Source: JAIYDJ01 sp031400505 (GTDB taxonomy: Bacteria > Pseudomonadota > Alphaproteobacteria > Rhodobacterales > Rhodobacteraceae). From it: DNA of 64,000 bases. A program made the position numbers and the translations under genes. The stretch lies in the NCBI GenBank assembly GCA_031400505.1, contig JANNPZ010000006.1:62001-126000 (forward strand). The letters run 5' to 3'. How positions within the stretch are numbered: position 1 is the first letter of the stretch; the number at the start of each line of letters is the position of its first letter. This document shows positions 17,009-25,550 of this stretch, in pieces. The notes beneath the pieces are model-generated. The model was not told where the DNA came from, ran no database searches, and saw only the letters and a program-made list of their open reading frames with translations.

Positions 17009-18616
17009 ATGATGCAGCAACTCTGGCAGGCCTTGCAGGACCATCACGCAAGCGTTCAGGACCGACCGATCCTGACGCTGTTCGATGCGCCGAACCGCGC
17101 GCATGATTTCAGCGCGCGGGCGGCATCGATGCTGTTCGACTATTCCAAGACCAACATCGATGCGACGGCCCGGGGTCTTCTGATCGCTCTGGCCGAGGCA
17201 TCAGGTCTTGCTGCCCGCCGCGCCGCGATGTTCGCAGGCGACAGGATCAACGACACCGAAGGGCGTTCCGTGTTGCATACGGCGCTGCGTGCGCCGAAAG
17301 GCGTGGTGGTTATCGTCGACGGTGTCGATGTGGTGCCGGGTATTCATGCCACTCTGGACCGGATGGCCGCCTTTGCCAGCGACGTGCGCGAGGGGCGGTT
17401 TATGGGGCAGGGCGGGCGGATCACCGACGTGGTGAACATCGGCATCGGCGGGTCGGACCTTGGCCCTGCGATGGCCACCCTTGCGCTCGCCCGCTACCAT
17501 GACGGCCCAAGGGTGCATTACGTCTCAAACATCGATGGCGCGCATATCGCCGATACGCTTGCGCGTTTGAACCCTGCAACCACGCTTGTCATCGTGGCGT
17601 CGAAGACCTTCACCACGATCGAGACGATGACAAACGCCGACACCGCCCGGCGCTGGCTGGCAGCCGCAGTGACCGACCCCGCAGCCCAGTTCGCCGCCGT
17701 TTCGACCGCCGCCGACAAGACCGCAGCCTACGGCATCGACCCCGCACGCGTCTTCGGGTTCGAAGATTGGGTCGGCGGGCGCTATTCGATCTGGGGGCCG
17801 ATCGGCCTGTCCCTCATGCTGGCCATCGGGCCAGAGGCGTTCGGCGATTTTCTGGCAGGCGGGCGTGACGTGGACGAACGGTTCTGCCACGATCCGTTGG
17901 GCGAAAACATGCCCGTCATGCTGGCCCTGACCGGCATCTGGCACAACCAGATCTGCGGCTACGCCACCCGCGCCGTGCTTCCCTATGATCAACGCCTCTC
18001 GCGCCTGCCTGCCTATCTGCAACAGCTGGAAATGGAATCGAACGGCAAGCGCGTCGCCCTTGACGGCTCAGACCTTGCCACGCATTCCGGACCCGTGGTT
18101 TGGGGCGAACCCGGCACCAACGGCCAGCACGCCTTCTACCAGATGATCCATCAAGGCACCCGCGTCGTGCCTTGCGAATTCCTGTTGGCCCGAACCGGTC
18201 AAGAGGCTGACCTTGCGCATCAGCACCTGCTCCTCGCCGCCAACTGCCTAGCCCAATCCGAAGCGCTGATGCGCGGCCGTTCGCTGGCCGACGCCACCGC
18301 ACTGATGGCCAAGAAGGGCTTTTCCGGCCCCGAACTGGACCGCCGGGCGCGCCACCGCGTCTTTCCCGGCAGCCGCCCGTCCACCACCCTCGTCTACCCC
18401 AAACTGACCCCCTTCACGCTGGGCCAGATCATCGCGCTCTATGAACACCGGGTCTTCGTCGAAGGCGTGATCCTTGGCCTGAACTCTTACGACCAATGGG
18501 GTGTCGAGCTTGGCAAGGAACTGGCGCTGACCTTGCAGCCGATCCTTGAAGGGAAGTCCAGTGCATCGGGCAAGGACGGATCCACGCAGGCCCTGATCGA
18601 CTATCTGCTGTCCTGA
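17009..18616 (+). CDS. pgi: Glucose-6-phosphate isomerase
   Basis: This 535-aa enzyme interconverts glucose-6-phosphate and fructose-6-phosphate. Signature segments are VVNIGIGGSDLGPAMA near residue 145, SKTFTTIETMTNA near 197, and GEPGTNGQHAFYQMIHQGT near 368 with the catalytic Glu and His. Its place behind zwf and pgl fits an organism using the Entner-Doudoroff route, where Pgi recycles fructose-6-phosphate into Zwf. Length is normal for the bacterial family (about 530-550 aa). Confidence 0.97.
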   Translation: MMQQLWQALQDHHASVQDRPILTLFDAPNRAHDFSARAASMLFDYSKTNIDATARGLLIALAEASGLAARRAAMFAGDRINDTEGRSVLHTALRAPKGVVVIVDGVDVVPGIHATLDRMAAFASDVREGRFMGQGGRITDVVNIGIGGSDLGPAMATLALARYHDGPRVHYVSNIDGAHIADTLARLNPATTLVIVASKTFTTIETMTNADTARRWLAAAVTDPAAQFAAVSTAADKTAAYGIDPARVFGFEDWVGGRYSIWGPIGLSLMLAIGPEAFGDFLAGGRDVDERFCHDPLGENMPVMLALTGIWHNQICGYATRAVLPYDQRLSRLPAYLQQLEMESNGKRVALDGSDLATHSGPVVWGEPGTNGQHAFYQMIHQGTRVVPCEFLLARTGQEADLAHQHLLLAANCLAQSEALMRGRSLADATALMAKKGFSGPELDRRARHRVFPGSRPSTTLVYPKLTPFTLGQIIALYEHRVFVEGVILGLNSYDQWGVELGKELALTLQPILEGKSSASGKDGSTQALIDYLLS

Positions 18617-18625
18617 CCCGGCCAG

Positions 18626-18676
18626 TTTCGCCTTGGCAGAAATATCCCACGGGGGCGTGGGGGTGTGAAACCCCCA
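18626..18676 (-). repeat. GC-rich GGATATTT-type intergenic element, copy 1
   Basis: Read on the minus strand, the element has a hairpin (GGGGG / TTTCACA / CCCCC), a C-rich run, then GTGGGATATTTCTGCC and AAGGCGAAAC. It lies between the convergent ends of pgi and the J-domain gene, where it may end one or both transcripts. It is nearly the same as copy 5 (52.2 kb) over about 50 bases. Related copies are at 20.6, 55.8, 57.6 and 62.8 kb. Confidence 0.75.
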
Positions 18677-18697
18677 CCTCACCACCCACCCCGATCG

Positions 18698-19330
18698 CTA
18701 CTCCCGGAAATACCGGCTGTCCTTGATCTGATCCCAAGCCCAGACCACCTCTTGCAACCGCTCTTCGTCACTGCGGTCCCCGCCATTCATGTCGGGATGC
18801 AAATCTTTGACCAGGCTTTTGTATTGCTTTCGAATTTCGGCCTTGGTCCAGGTATCGCGCGCGTCCAGGATCTCCACTGCCTTGCGCTCTGTGGCGGGCA
18901 GCTTGCGGGTGGCGTTCGACACCGGCTTGCCCGGGTTCTGCGTGCCGTTGCTGCCAAGGATCTCCAGCGGATCATCGACCCCCAGCCGCTGCCATGCCCG
19001 CCCATCGTCCTTTTTTGAAAACGGCTTGGTCTCACGCTCCCACAGCCTGTCCTTCTCCAGCAGTTTCTGAAACTCTTCATCCGTCGCCGTGCCGAAGAAA
19101 TTCCACTTCAGATTGTACTCGCGCACATGATCGCGGCAAAACCAGAAATACTCGTCCAGATGGTCCGGCGATTTTGGGGCCCGGTAGGCGCCCTTCTCTT
19201 TGCAGTTCGGATAGTCGCAAGCCTTGGTCGAGGTATCGAACGCCCCCGACATGCCGCGACGTCCGGTCTTGCGCTTGGCTTTGTCCGAGGAAACCCGGAT
19301 GTCGAATTCGAAAGGAGGGCGGCTAGACAT
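18698..19330 (-). CDS. J-domain (DnaJ-like) protein
   Basis: This is a 210-aa protein. The C-terminal 65 residues form a J-domain (ILDARDTWTKAEIRKQYKSL) with the HPD tripeptide near residue 180, required to stimulate DnaK ATPase. The N-terminal part has a CDYPNC pair and a later FWFCRDH that could bind a metal ion, with no Gly/Phe-rich or zinc-finger region of classical DnaJ. It is therefore a specialised J-protein of unknown client. The start at 19330 (MSSRPPFEF) is preferred over an upstream in-frame codon. It is divergent from bolA with a 93-nt gap. Confidence 0.9.
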   Translation of the reverse strand: MSSRPPFEFDIRVSSDKAKRKTGRRGMSGAFDTSTKACDYPNCKEKGAYRAPKSPDHLDEYFWFCRDHVREYNLKWNFFGTATDEEFQKLLEKDRLWERETKPFSKKDDGRAWQRLGVDDPLEILGSNGTQNPGKPVSNATRKLPATERKAVEILDARDTWTKAEIRKQYKSLVKDLHPDMNGGDRSDEERLQEVVWAWDQIKDSRYFRE

Positions 19331-19423
19331 GAACGGCAGCCTTGTTGCTTGTGCCATGAGCCTTTCCGACTCGGGGCTGTAAGGATAGGGCTTTCAGCAG
19401 GAACCGAAAGAGGGCAGTGCAAA

Positions 19424-19675
19424 ATGACTGTGGAAGACGACCTGAAATCCCGCCTGTCCGCGGCTTTCGCGCCGCAGGTACTGGAAATCACCAATGACAG
19501 CCACCGTCATGCCGGGCATTCCGGCGATGACGGCTCGGGCCACAGCCATTACAGCATCCGCCTGCGCAGTCCGGTGCTGGCAGCCCTGCCGCGCGTTGCG
19601 CGCCACCGCGCCGTGCATGCCGCCTTGGGCGATCTGAACACCCGGATTCACGCCATCGCCCTCGATCTCGGTTAG
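19424..19675 (+). CDS. bolA: BolA family protein
   Basis: This 83-aa protein has the BolA class-II KH-like fold. It shows ITNDSHRHAGH near residue 22, the conserved SHYSIRL strand near 40, and the family HRAVHAALG helix near 61. BolA proteins pair with monothiol glutaredoxins in iron-sulfur cluster handling and iron signalling, and affect cell shape under stress. An upstream extension of the frame is rejected: ATG 19424 gives the normal length and the first residues match the family. It is divergent from the J-domain gene. Confidence 0.92.
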   Translation: MTVEDDLKSRLSAAFAPQVLEITNDSHRHAGHSGDDGSGHSHYSIRLRSPVLAALPRVARHRAVHAALGDLNTRIHAIALDLG

Positions 19676-19681
19676 GAGCGC

Positions 19682-19707
19682 GATAGTTTGTCAAATGGCT
19701 AACTATC
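19682..19707. promoter_or_regulatory. Palindromic operator upstream of the ArsR-type regulator
   Basis: GATAGTT (19682-19688) and AACTATC (19701-19707) are perfect inverted arms. The 24-nt span 19683-19706 is symmetric at about 18 of 24 positions, with inner elements TGTCA and TGGC. It lies 37 nt before the regulator's ATG, a common autoregulatory position for ArsR-family repressors. That the downstream regulator binds it is an inference. Confidence 0.65.
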
Positions 19708-19743
19708 TCTTGCGGTATGCGTCGCGCCGCGATACCAAGCGAC

Positions 19744-20097
19744 ATGGCTAACCATGATCCCAATCTGTCGCTGATCTTCCAGGCTTTGTCCGACCCGACC
19801 CGGCGCGGCATTCTTGCGCAACTGGGGCAGGGGGCGGTGCCGGTCGGCGAGCTTGCCCGACCGACGCGTCTGGCACTCCCCACCGTGCTGCGCCACCTTG
19901 CCGTGCTGGAGCAGGCCGATCTGATCGTGACCGAAAAGGTCGGCCGGACCCGGATGTGTCGCGCTGTGCCCGCAACGCTGGCGCAGACCGAACGCTGGCT
20001 GGCCGAACAGCGGCAGGTCTGGGAAGGTCAGATAGACCGGCTGGAAGCCTATGTCGCAACCCTGATACAGGAACCTGACCATGATCCCCGACCTTGA
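19744..20097 (+). CDS. ArsR/SmtB-family transcriptional regulator
   Basis: This 117-aa winged-helix regulator has LSLIFQALSDPTRRGILAQL at residues 7-26 and a recognition helix in LPTVLRHLAVLEQADLI. No metal-binding Cys pair (ELCVCDL type) is present, so it belongs to the metal-independent group often paired with AHSA1/SRPBCC genes. Start ATG 19744 (MANHDPN) is preferred over an upstream in-frame codon that would overlap the operator region. The next gene, an AHSA1-domain gene, overlaps its end by 17 nt. Confidence 0.9.
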   Translation: MANHDPNLSLIFQALSDPTRRGILAQLGQGAVPVGELARPTRLALPTVLRHLAVLEQADLIVTEKVGRTRMCRAVPATLAQTERWLAEQRQVWEGQIDRLEAYVATLIQEPDHDPRP

Positions 20098-20561
20098 CCC
20101 CGACACCGACCTGATCCTGACGCGCGAGATCGCGGCCCCTCGCGCCTTGATCTACACCTGCTGGACCACGCCCGAACATCTGATCCACTGGTTCGTGCCC
20201 AAACCGCATTGTGTCACGGCCTGCGCGCTGGATGTGCGGGTTGGCGGGCGCTGCAACACGACGTTCGAGGTGGACGGAAATCTGCACCAGAACAACGGCG
20301 TTTATCTCGAAGTGATCCCGAACGAAAAACTGGTGTTCACCGACACCTACACCGAAGGCTGGAAGCCTGCTCCTGAACCCTTCATGACCGCAATCCTGAC
20401 CTTCGAAGATGCAGGCCCTGGCCGCACCCGCTATACCGCCATCGCCCGCCATCGCCCGCCACCGCTCGAAAGAGACCGCCGAACAGCACAAGGCGATGGG
20501 GTTCTACAATGGATGGGGCACGGTCGCAGATCAACTCGAAGCCTATGCCCAAACCCTCTGA
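20081..20561 (+). pseudogene. SRPBCC/AHSA1-domain protein, frameshifted by a 10-bp tandem duplication
   Basis: The first 123 residues are a normal AHSA1-type domain (LTREIAAPRALIYTCWTTPE, VGGRCNTTFEVDG, LVFTDTYTEGW). Then ATCGCCCGCC occurs twice in tandem (20441-20450 and 20451-20460), shifting the frame. Deleting one unit restores ARHRSKETAEQHKAMGFYNG and an end at 20559-20561, typical of the family's C-terminus, for about 156 aa. As given, translation continues out of frame to 20674. It overlaps the ArsR gene by 17 nt. AHSA1-like proteins of this type are usually single-domain hydrophobic-ligand binders controlled by the adjacent ArsR. A sequencing error remains possible. Confidence 0.85.
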
Positions 20562-20567
20562 TCCTTT

Positions 20568-20643
20568 CTTCTCTGCTCAAATATCCTCGGGGGGTGAGGT
20601 GCCTTTGGCACCGAGGGGGGCAGACGGCCCCCCTTTCCCCCGC
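20568..20643 (-). repeat. GC-rich GGATATTT-type intergenic element, copy 2
   Basis: Read on the minus strand it has a G-run/C-run pair, the hairpin GGTGCCAAAGGCACC, a C-run, and GAGGATATTTGAGC followed by GAAGAAAGG. The build closely matches the copy at 62.8 kb, which has CTGCCAAAGGCAG at the same place. The C-terminal 20 or so codons of the DUF2256 gene are read through this element. It sits between convergent ends of the AHSA1 pseudogene and the photolyase/DUF2256 pair. Confidence 0.75.
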
Positions 20644-20768
20644 AACCCCCGGCACCGATCCGAACAGTATCTGACCTCGTCCCAGACCTTCTCCCACGCC
20701 TTGCGCCACACCATCGGCCGCCCGCAAGTGGCACAGATCTTGACTGGCAAATCGCCTTTCTTGCGCAT
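20577..20768 (-). CDS. DUF2256 zinc-ribbon-like small protein
   Basis: This is a 63-aa protein. The first 42 residues show the DUF2256 pattern: MRKKGDLPVKICATCGRPM, a WRKAWEKVWDEV helix and YCSDRCRG, that is CxxC...CxxxC likely binding zinc. Its ATG starts 2 nt after the photolyase stop, so it is translationally coupled to it; DUF2256 genes are commonly found beside photolyase/cryptochrome genes. The C-terminal tail (GPSAPLGAKGTSPPEDI) is encoded by the repeat element and is probably not functional. Function unknown. Confidence 0.85.
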   Translation of the reverse strand: MRKKGDLPVKICATCGRPMVWRKAWEKVWDEVRYCSDRCRGLRGKGGPSAPLGAKGTSPPEDI

Positions 20769-20770
20769 TT

Positions 20771-22285
20771 TCACAGGTCGAACGCCAGTTGAGATTCTGC
20801 TACGGGCAGCGCGCGCCGCCGGGGCGAACGGTCGTTCACAAAACGTGCATCCGCCCGGCTGGCGTGCTTTTCGATCACTTCGGCCACTTCTGCCCGATGC
20901 CCCGGCGCGCGACGCAGACCCCACAGCGCATCCCGCGCCGCCCGCTGGGCCGTTACCAGATCGACCAGCGGTTCGGGATACCGCCGCCCGAGCAACCCCT
21001 GCGCCCCGGGCCATTTCCACGGCTCTTGCAGGAAACTGTCCGGCACCGAGGCAAGCTCTGGCAGCCACCGGCGGGTGAAGCTGCCGGTCGGGTCATGGTC
21101 GAGGCCCTGCTTGACCGGGTTGTAGATGCGGATCGTGTTGATCCCCGTGACCCCTGATTGCATCTGCACCTGCGGCCAATGGATGCCTGGATCGTAATCC
21201 GTAAACCGACGCGCCAGCACTGGCCCCGTTTCGCGCCAGTCCAGCCAGAACTGATAGCTCGCCACCGCCATCACCATCGCCCGCGCCCGGAAATTCAGCC
21301 ATCCCGTGGCCATCAGCGACCGCAGGCAGGCGTCGAGAAACGGCACGCCTGTCTCGCCCCGCTCCCACGCCGCCAGCCGCCCGGCATCGCCCCCGCGCGG
21401 TCGCAAGCCTTCAGTTGCCCGGTGCAGTGCGTGCGTTTCGATTTCCGGCTCATCCTCCAGCTTCTGCGCAAAGTGGTCCCGCCACGCCAGCCGCGATTCG
21501 AAACTGGCCAGCGATCCGGCCCACAGCCCGCCTGGACGCGCCGCCACCCTTGCCGCAGTTGCCTGCGCCACCTCGCGCCCTGACAGCGTGCCCCAGGCCA
21601 GATGCGGCGACAGGCGCGAACAGGCGCGCTCTCCGGTCACGGGGGAGGCCAGCGATGACCGATACCGCTCGCCCCGTCGCGCAAGAAAACTGTCCAGCAG
21701 CATCAGTCCCTGCGCCCGCCCGCCCGCCTGCCGGTTGGGACAGCGATCCTCGGCCAGCCGCAAGGCGCGGGCAGTGGGGATCACCCCGCCTTCGACCCCT
21801 GAAATGGCGCGCAGGCCCGGCAGTGGGGCAATCTCGGCCGCCATGAAGGCATCGCGTTGGCCGGCCCAGCCGTCGCGCCCAGCCAGCCTGCGCACTACGC
21901 CGGTCTGCGGCACCTCGCGCCACGCAACACCCGCAGCCCGCGCCCAGTCCGCCACCCGCCTGTCACGCGCATAGGTCCACAAGTTGCCGGTTTCCTCGTG
22001 GCTCAGGATGGTCGTGACCTTGTTGGCGCGACAAAGCCGGTCGAGCACCGCAACCGCGTCGCCAACCCGCACCACCAACGGCGCGCCGATCCCGGCCAAA
22101 GCCTCGCGCAGATCGTGCAGGCTTTCCTCAACGAACCCCCACTGCCGGGCCGAGGCATCGGGCTGCGCCCACAACTCTGGCTCGACGACATAAGCCGGCA
22201 CCACGGCCCCAAGCGAGGCCGCAAGGGTCAGCGCCGGATGGTCATGGATGCGCAGATCGCGTTTGAACCAGACGAGAACATTCAT
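20771..22285 (-). CDS. phrB: Photolyase/cryptochrome family flavoprotein
   Basis: This 504-aa protein has an N-terminal antenna-type Rossmann domain (VLVWFKRDLRIHDHPAL) and a C-terminal FAD domain (about residues 230-460). Visible FAD-domain blocks are ERACSRLSPHLAWGTLS, RLAWRDHFAQKL, FLDACLRSLMATGWLNFRAR and GINTIRIYNPVKQ. The expected activity is light-driven repair of pyrimidine dimers. The GINTIRIYNPVKQ block differs from classical class I CPD photolyase, so a cryptochrome-like or divergent photolyase role is possible. It precedes DUF2256 by 2 nt. The four-Cys iron-sulfur pattern of FeS-type bacterial photolyases is not apparent. Confidence 0.9.
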   Translation of the reverse strand: MNVLVWFKRDLRIHDHPALTLAASLGAVVPAYVVEPELWAQPDASARQWGFVEESLHDLREALAGIGAPLVVRVGDAVAVLDRLCRANKVTTILSHEETGNLWTYARDRRVADWARAAGVAWREVPQTGVVRRLAGRDGWAGQRDAFMAAEIAPLPGLRAISGVEGGVIPTARALRLAEDRCPNRQAGGRAQGLMLLDSFLARRGERYRSSLASPVTGERACSRLSPHLAWGTLSGREVAQATAARVAARPGGLWAGSLASFESRLAWRDHFAQKLEDEPEIETHALHRATEGLRPRGGDAGRLAAWERGETGVPFLDACLRSLMATGWLNFRARAMVMAVASYQFWLDWRETGPVLARRFTDYDPGIHWPQVQMQSGVTGINTIRIYNPVKQGLDHDPTGSFTRRWLPELASVPDSFLQEPWKWPGAQGLLGRRYPEPLVDLVTAQRAARDALWGLRRAPGHRAEVAEVIEKHASRADARFVNDRSPRRRALPVAESQLAFDL

Positions 22286-22336
22286 GGAACAAGAAATAGC
22301 GTTTGTCTGAGATTCGTAAAGCCCGGAAGCGGGGTG

Positions 22337-22834
22337 TCACGAAAGCTTTGCGCGCAGTCCGTGCGGCCAGACATAAAGCCGCTCGCGTATCCCGGTCGCG
22401 CCGATCCCCTCGTCATGGGCGTCCAAAAGGCGCGCGCCGCTTTGCTCGTAAAACCGGCAGGCCCGGTCATTGCCCTCGACCACCCGTGCCGAAAAGGGCA
22501 GGTCGGTCACGACCGCGCGCAACAAGGCCCGCCCCAGACCGCGCCCATGGACCGCCTGCAACAGGTAGATCGCATACAACTCTTCCGGGTAGCCCGCCGC
22601 TGAAAGGCTGTCATCCCGCTGCGCCCCGGCCGAGGCGAAACCCGCCCCCGGCAGCCAGACCACGCGCGAGGTCCCGGCCTCCAAGACCAGCTGCCACTGT
22701 TCCACGCGGCGGGGCAGGTCGGCCTTGGCAATCTCGGACGCGGGCAGCAGACCGGCATAGGTCTCGGCCCAGGCCTGCACATGCAGGCGGGCGATTGCAG
22801 TGGCGTCTTCGGGCGTCGGCGTGCGGGGCGTCAT
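22337..22834 (-). CDS. GNAT family N-acetyltransferase
   Basis: This 165-aa protein has the GNAT acetyl-CoA-binding motif HGRGLGRALLRAVV near residue 97, a preceding LYAIYLLQAVHG strand and NDRACRFYEQSGARL near 125. The N-terminus (IARLHVQAWAETYAGLLP) is typical of small-molecule or peptide acetyltransferases of the RimI-like type. The substrate is unknown. It lies upstream of the photolyase gene on the same strand with a 51-nt gap and is divergent from pepN. Confidence 0.88.
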   Translation of the reverse strand: MTPRTPTPEDATAIARLHVQAWAETYAGLLPASEIAKADLPRRVEQWQLVLEAGTSRVVWLPGAGFASAGAQRDDSLSAAGYPEELYAIYLLQAVHGRGLGRALLRAVVTDLPFSARVVEGNDRACRFYEQSGARLLDAHDEGIGATGIRERLYVWPHGLRAKLS

Positions 22835-22934
22835 GCAGGCACATTACAGGGGGCTGAAGACCCCGCGCAACAGACACCCGTGCCCTTGCATCGAAGCACC
22901 ATCGGGTTAGGGTCGGAGGCAACAGGAGGCCCGC

Positions 22935-25496
22935 ATGACCGATCAGCCGCAGCCCATCTTCCTTGCCGACTATCAGCCCTTCACGCATCTGGTGACGTCG
23001 GTGGATCTGACCTTCCGGCTGCACCCGACGGCCACGCGCGTGCAGGCGCGGCTTGACATGGTGCGCAACCCGGACCGGCCCGGCCTGCATGAGCTGCGGC
23101 TGGACGGAGAAAACCTGACGTTGATCTCGCTGACCCTGAACGGGCGGCCCCTTGCGGTCAGCCCGGATGCGACGGGCCTGACGATCCCGGCGGCGCTGCT
23201 GCCCGATGGGCCCTTCACGCTGCAAACCGAAGTCGAGATCACGCCCGAAGGCAACACCGCGCTGGAGGGCCTGTATATGTCGCGCGGGCTTTACTGCACG
23301 CAATGCGAGGCAGAGGGGTTCCGCAAGATCACCTACTACCCCGACCGCCCCGATGTGATGTCGGTGTTCCGTGTGCGCGTTGAAGGCGACGCGCCTGTCT
23401 TGCTGTCGAACGGCAATCCGGTGGCGTCGGGCCCGGGGTGGGCGGAATGGGACGATCCCTGGCCGAAGCCCGCCTACCTTTTTGCGCTGGTGGCGGGGGA
23501 TCTGGCGGCGCGCAGCGACCGCTTCACCACGATGTCGGGGCGCGATGTCGCGCTGAACATCTATGTCCGACCTGGCGACGAAGATCGCTGTGTCTATGCG
23601 ATGGACAGCCTGATCCGGTCGATGCGGTGGGACGAACAGGTTTACGGCCGCGAATACGATCTCGATGTGTTCAACATCGTCGCGGTGGATGATTTCAACA
23701 TGGGGGCTATGGAAAACAAGGGGCTGAACATCTTCAACTCCAGTTACGTGCTGGCCTCGCCCGAAACCGCTACCGACGATAACATCGCTTGGGTCGAGTC
23801 AATCATTGCGCATGAATACTTCCACAACTGGACCGGCAATCGCATCACGTGCCGTGACTGGTTCCAGCTGTGCCTGAAAGAGGGGCTGACCGTGTTCCGC
23901 GACCAGCAGTTTTCGGGTGACATGCGGTCCCATGCCGTCAAGCGCATCGAGGATGTGCTGAAACTCCGCGCCCGGCAGTTTCGCGAAGATGGCGGCCCGC
24001 TGGCCCATGCCGTGCGGCCCGACAGCTTTATCGAGATCAACAATTTCTATACCGCCACGGTCTATGAAAAGGGCGCAGAGGTGATCGGGATGCTGAAACG
24101 GTTGGTCGGCGACGCCGATTACGACCGCGCGCTGACGCTTTATTTCGACCGCCACGATGGCGATGCCGCGACAATCGAGGATTGGTTGCAGGTGTTTGAA
24201 GACACCACGGGCCGCGATCTGTCGCAGTTCAAGCTGTGGTATACGCAGGCTGGCACCCCGCGTCTGACGGTCACCGAACACTGGGACAATGGCCGCTTTA
24301 CCCTGACGTTCCGCCAAACCAACCCCGCCACCCCCGGCCAGCCGCACAAGGACCCCAAGGTGCTGCCGATTGCCGTGGGCCTTCTTAACCCCAACGGCGA
24401 TGAAGTCGTGCCGACAACGCTGCTGGAAATGACGCAAACAGAACAATCGTTCACGTTCGAAGGCCTTGCCAGCAAACCCGTGGCGTCAATCCTGCGCGGC
24501 TTTTCCGCCCCGGTCCTGCTGGACCGCGCGCAATCGGCAACCGAGCATGCGTTCCTGTTGGCCCATGATACCGACCCGTTCAACAAATGGGAGGCGGGGC
24601 GGGCACTGGCCAAGGACGTGCTGGCACAGATGACAACGCAAGACGCCCCCACAGCCCCGGATTGGCTCGATGCTTTGGCGCGCGTGGCCTTTGATGATGC
24701 GCTTGACCCGGCCTTCCGCGCGCTGTGCTTGCGCCTGCCGGGCGAGGATGACATGGCGCAGACCCTTGCTGCCACCGGACAGACGCCTGATCCCGCCGCC
24801 CTGCATGCCGCCCGCCGCCGGATGGCGCAGGGGTTGGCCGAACGCCTGTCGTCTCGCCTGCCGGGCTTGATTGCGACATTGACCGACACGGGCCTTTTCT
24901 CCACCGATGCCGCCGCCGCAGGCCGCCGCGCCCTGCGCCTTGGCGCATTGTCGCTGGTCAGCCGCACCGACGAGGGTAATTCGGCCGAGGAGGCCTTCGC
25001 AAACGCCACCAACATGACGGATGAATTTGGTGCGCTTGCCTGCCTTCTGGATATCGGGCGGGGCCAGCCACAACTCGCGACTTTCGGCAGCCGTTGGGCC
25101 GGGGATCGCAACGTGACCGACAAATGGTTTTCGGTGCAGATCGCCCATGCCGCACCCGATCAGGCGGCCAACCTTGCCGAAAACCTGACCCGTCACCCCG
25201 CCTTTGACCACAAGACCCCGAACCGGTTTCGTGCGGTCATGGGCGCACTGTCGGGCCATCATGCAGGGTTCCACCATGCCTCGGGCGCGGGCTACCGGCT
25301 GCTTGCCGATTGGCTGATCCGGCTGGACCCTTTGAACCCGCAAACCGCGTCGCGGATGTCCACGGCGTTCGAGGTTTGGCGGCGCTATGACCCAACCCGT
25401 CAGGCGATGATCAAGGCCGAACTTGCCCGCATTCTTGCCGCACCGGGCCTCAGCCGCGATCTGACCGAGATGGCGAGCCGCATGCGGGGCGATTGA
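22935..25496 (+). CDS. pepN: Aminopeptidase N (M1 metallopeptidase)
   Basis: This 853-aa alanyl aminopeptidase of the M1 family is a cytoplasmic enzyme in Gram-negative bacteria. It shows the substrate-recognition motif GAMENKGLNIF near residue 256, and the zinc motif HEYFHNWTGNR near 293 with the second Glu in CLKEGLTVFRDQ, followed by the C-terminal helical domains. Length is close to E. coli PepN (870 aa). CAGGAGG stands 7 nt before ATG 22935. gatB follows after 54 nt. Confidence 0.97.
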   Translation: MTDQPQPIFLADYQPFTHLVTSVDLTFRLHPTATRVQARLDMVRNPDRPGLHELRLDGENLTLISLTLNGRPLAVSPDATGLTIPAALLPDGPFTLQTEVEITPEGNTALEGLYMSRGLYCTQCEAEGFRKITYYPDRPDVMSVFRVRVEGDAPVLLSNGNPVASGPGWAEWDDPWPKPAYLFALVAGDLAARSDRFTTMSGRDVALNIYVRPGDEDRCVYAMDSLIRSMRWDEQVYGREYDLDVFNIVAVDDFNMGAMENKGLNIFNSSYVLASPETATDDNIAWVESIIAHEYFHNWTGNRITCRDWFQLCLKEGLTVFRDQQFSGDMRSHAVKRIEDVLKLRARQFREDGGPLAHAVRPDSFIEINNFYTATVYEKGAEVIGMLKRLVGDADYDRALTLYFDRHDGDAATIEDWLQVFEDTTGRDLSQFKLWYTQAGTPRLTVTEHWDNGRFTLTFRQTNPATPGQPHKDPKVLPIAVGLLNPNGDEVVPTTLLEMTQTEQSFTFEGLASKPVASILRGFSAPVLLDRAQSATEHAFLLAHDTDPFNKWEAGRALAKDVLAQMTTQDAPTAPDWLDALARVAFDDALDPAFRALCLRLPGEDDMAQTLAATGQTPDPAALHAARRRMAQGLAERLSSRLPGLIATLTDTGLFSTDAAAAGRRALRLGALSLVSRTDEGNSAEEAFANATNMTDEFGALACLLDIGRGQPQLATFGSRWAGDRNVTDKWFSVQIAHAAPDQAANLAENLTRHPAFDHKTPNRFRAVMGALSGHHAGFHHASGAGYRLLADWLIRLDPLNPQTASRMSTAFEVWRRYDPTRQAMIKAELARILAAPGLSRDLTEMASRMRGD

Positions 25497-25550
25497 CTTG
25501 CCCCCCAGCACTGCCGCGCCTAAAAGACCCTGAACATCCCGGAGGTTCCC

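Noticed and set aside
20431..20470. Programmed frameshift in the AHSA1 gene
   Set aside because: No slippery heptamer or downstream structure is visible; a tandem 10-bp duplication explains the shift.
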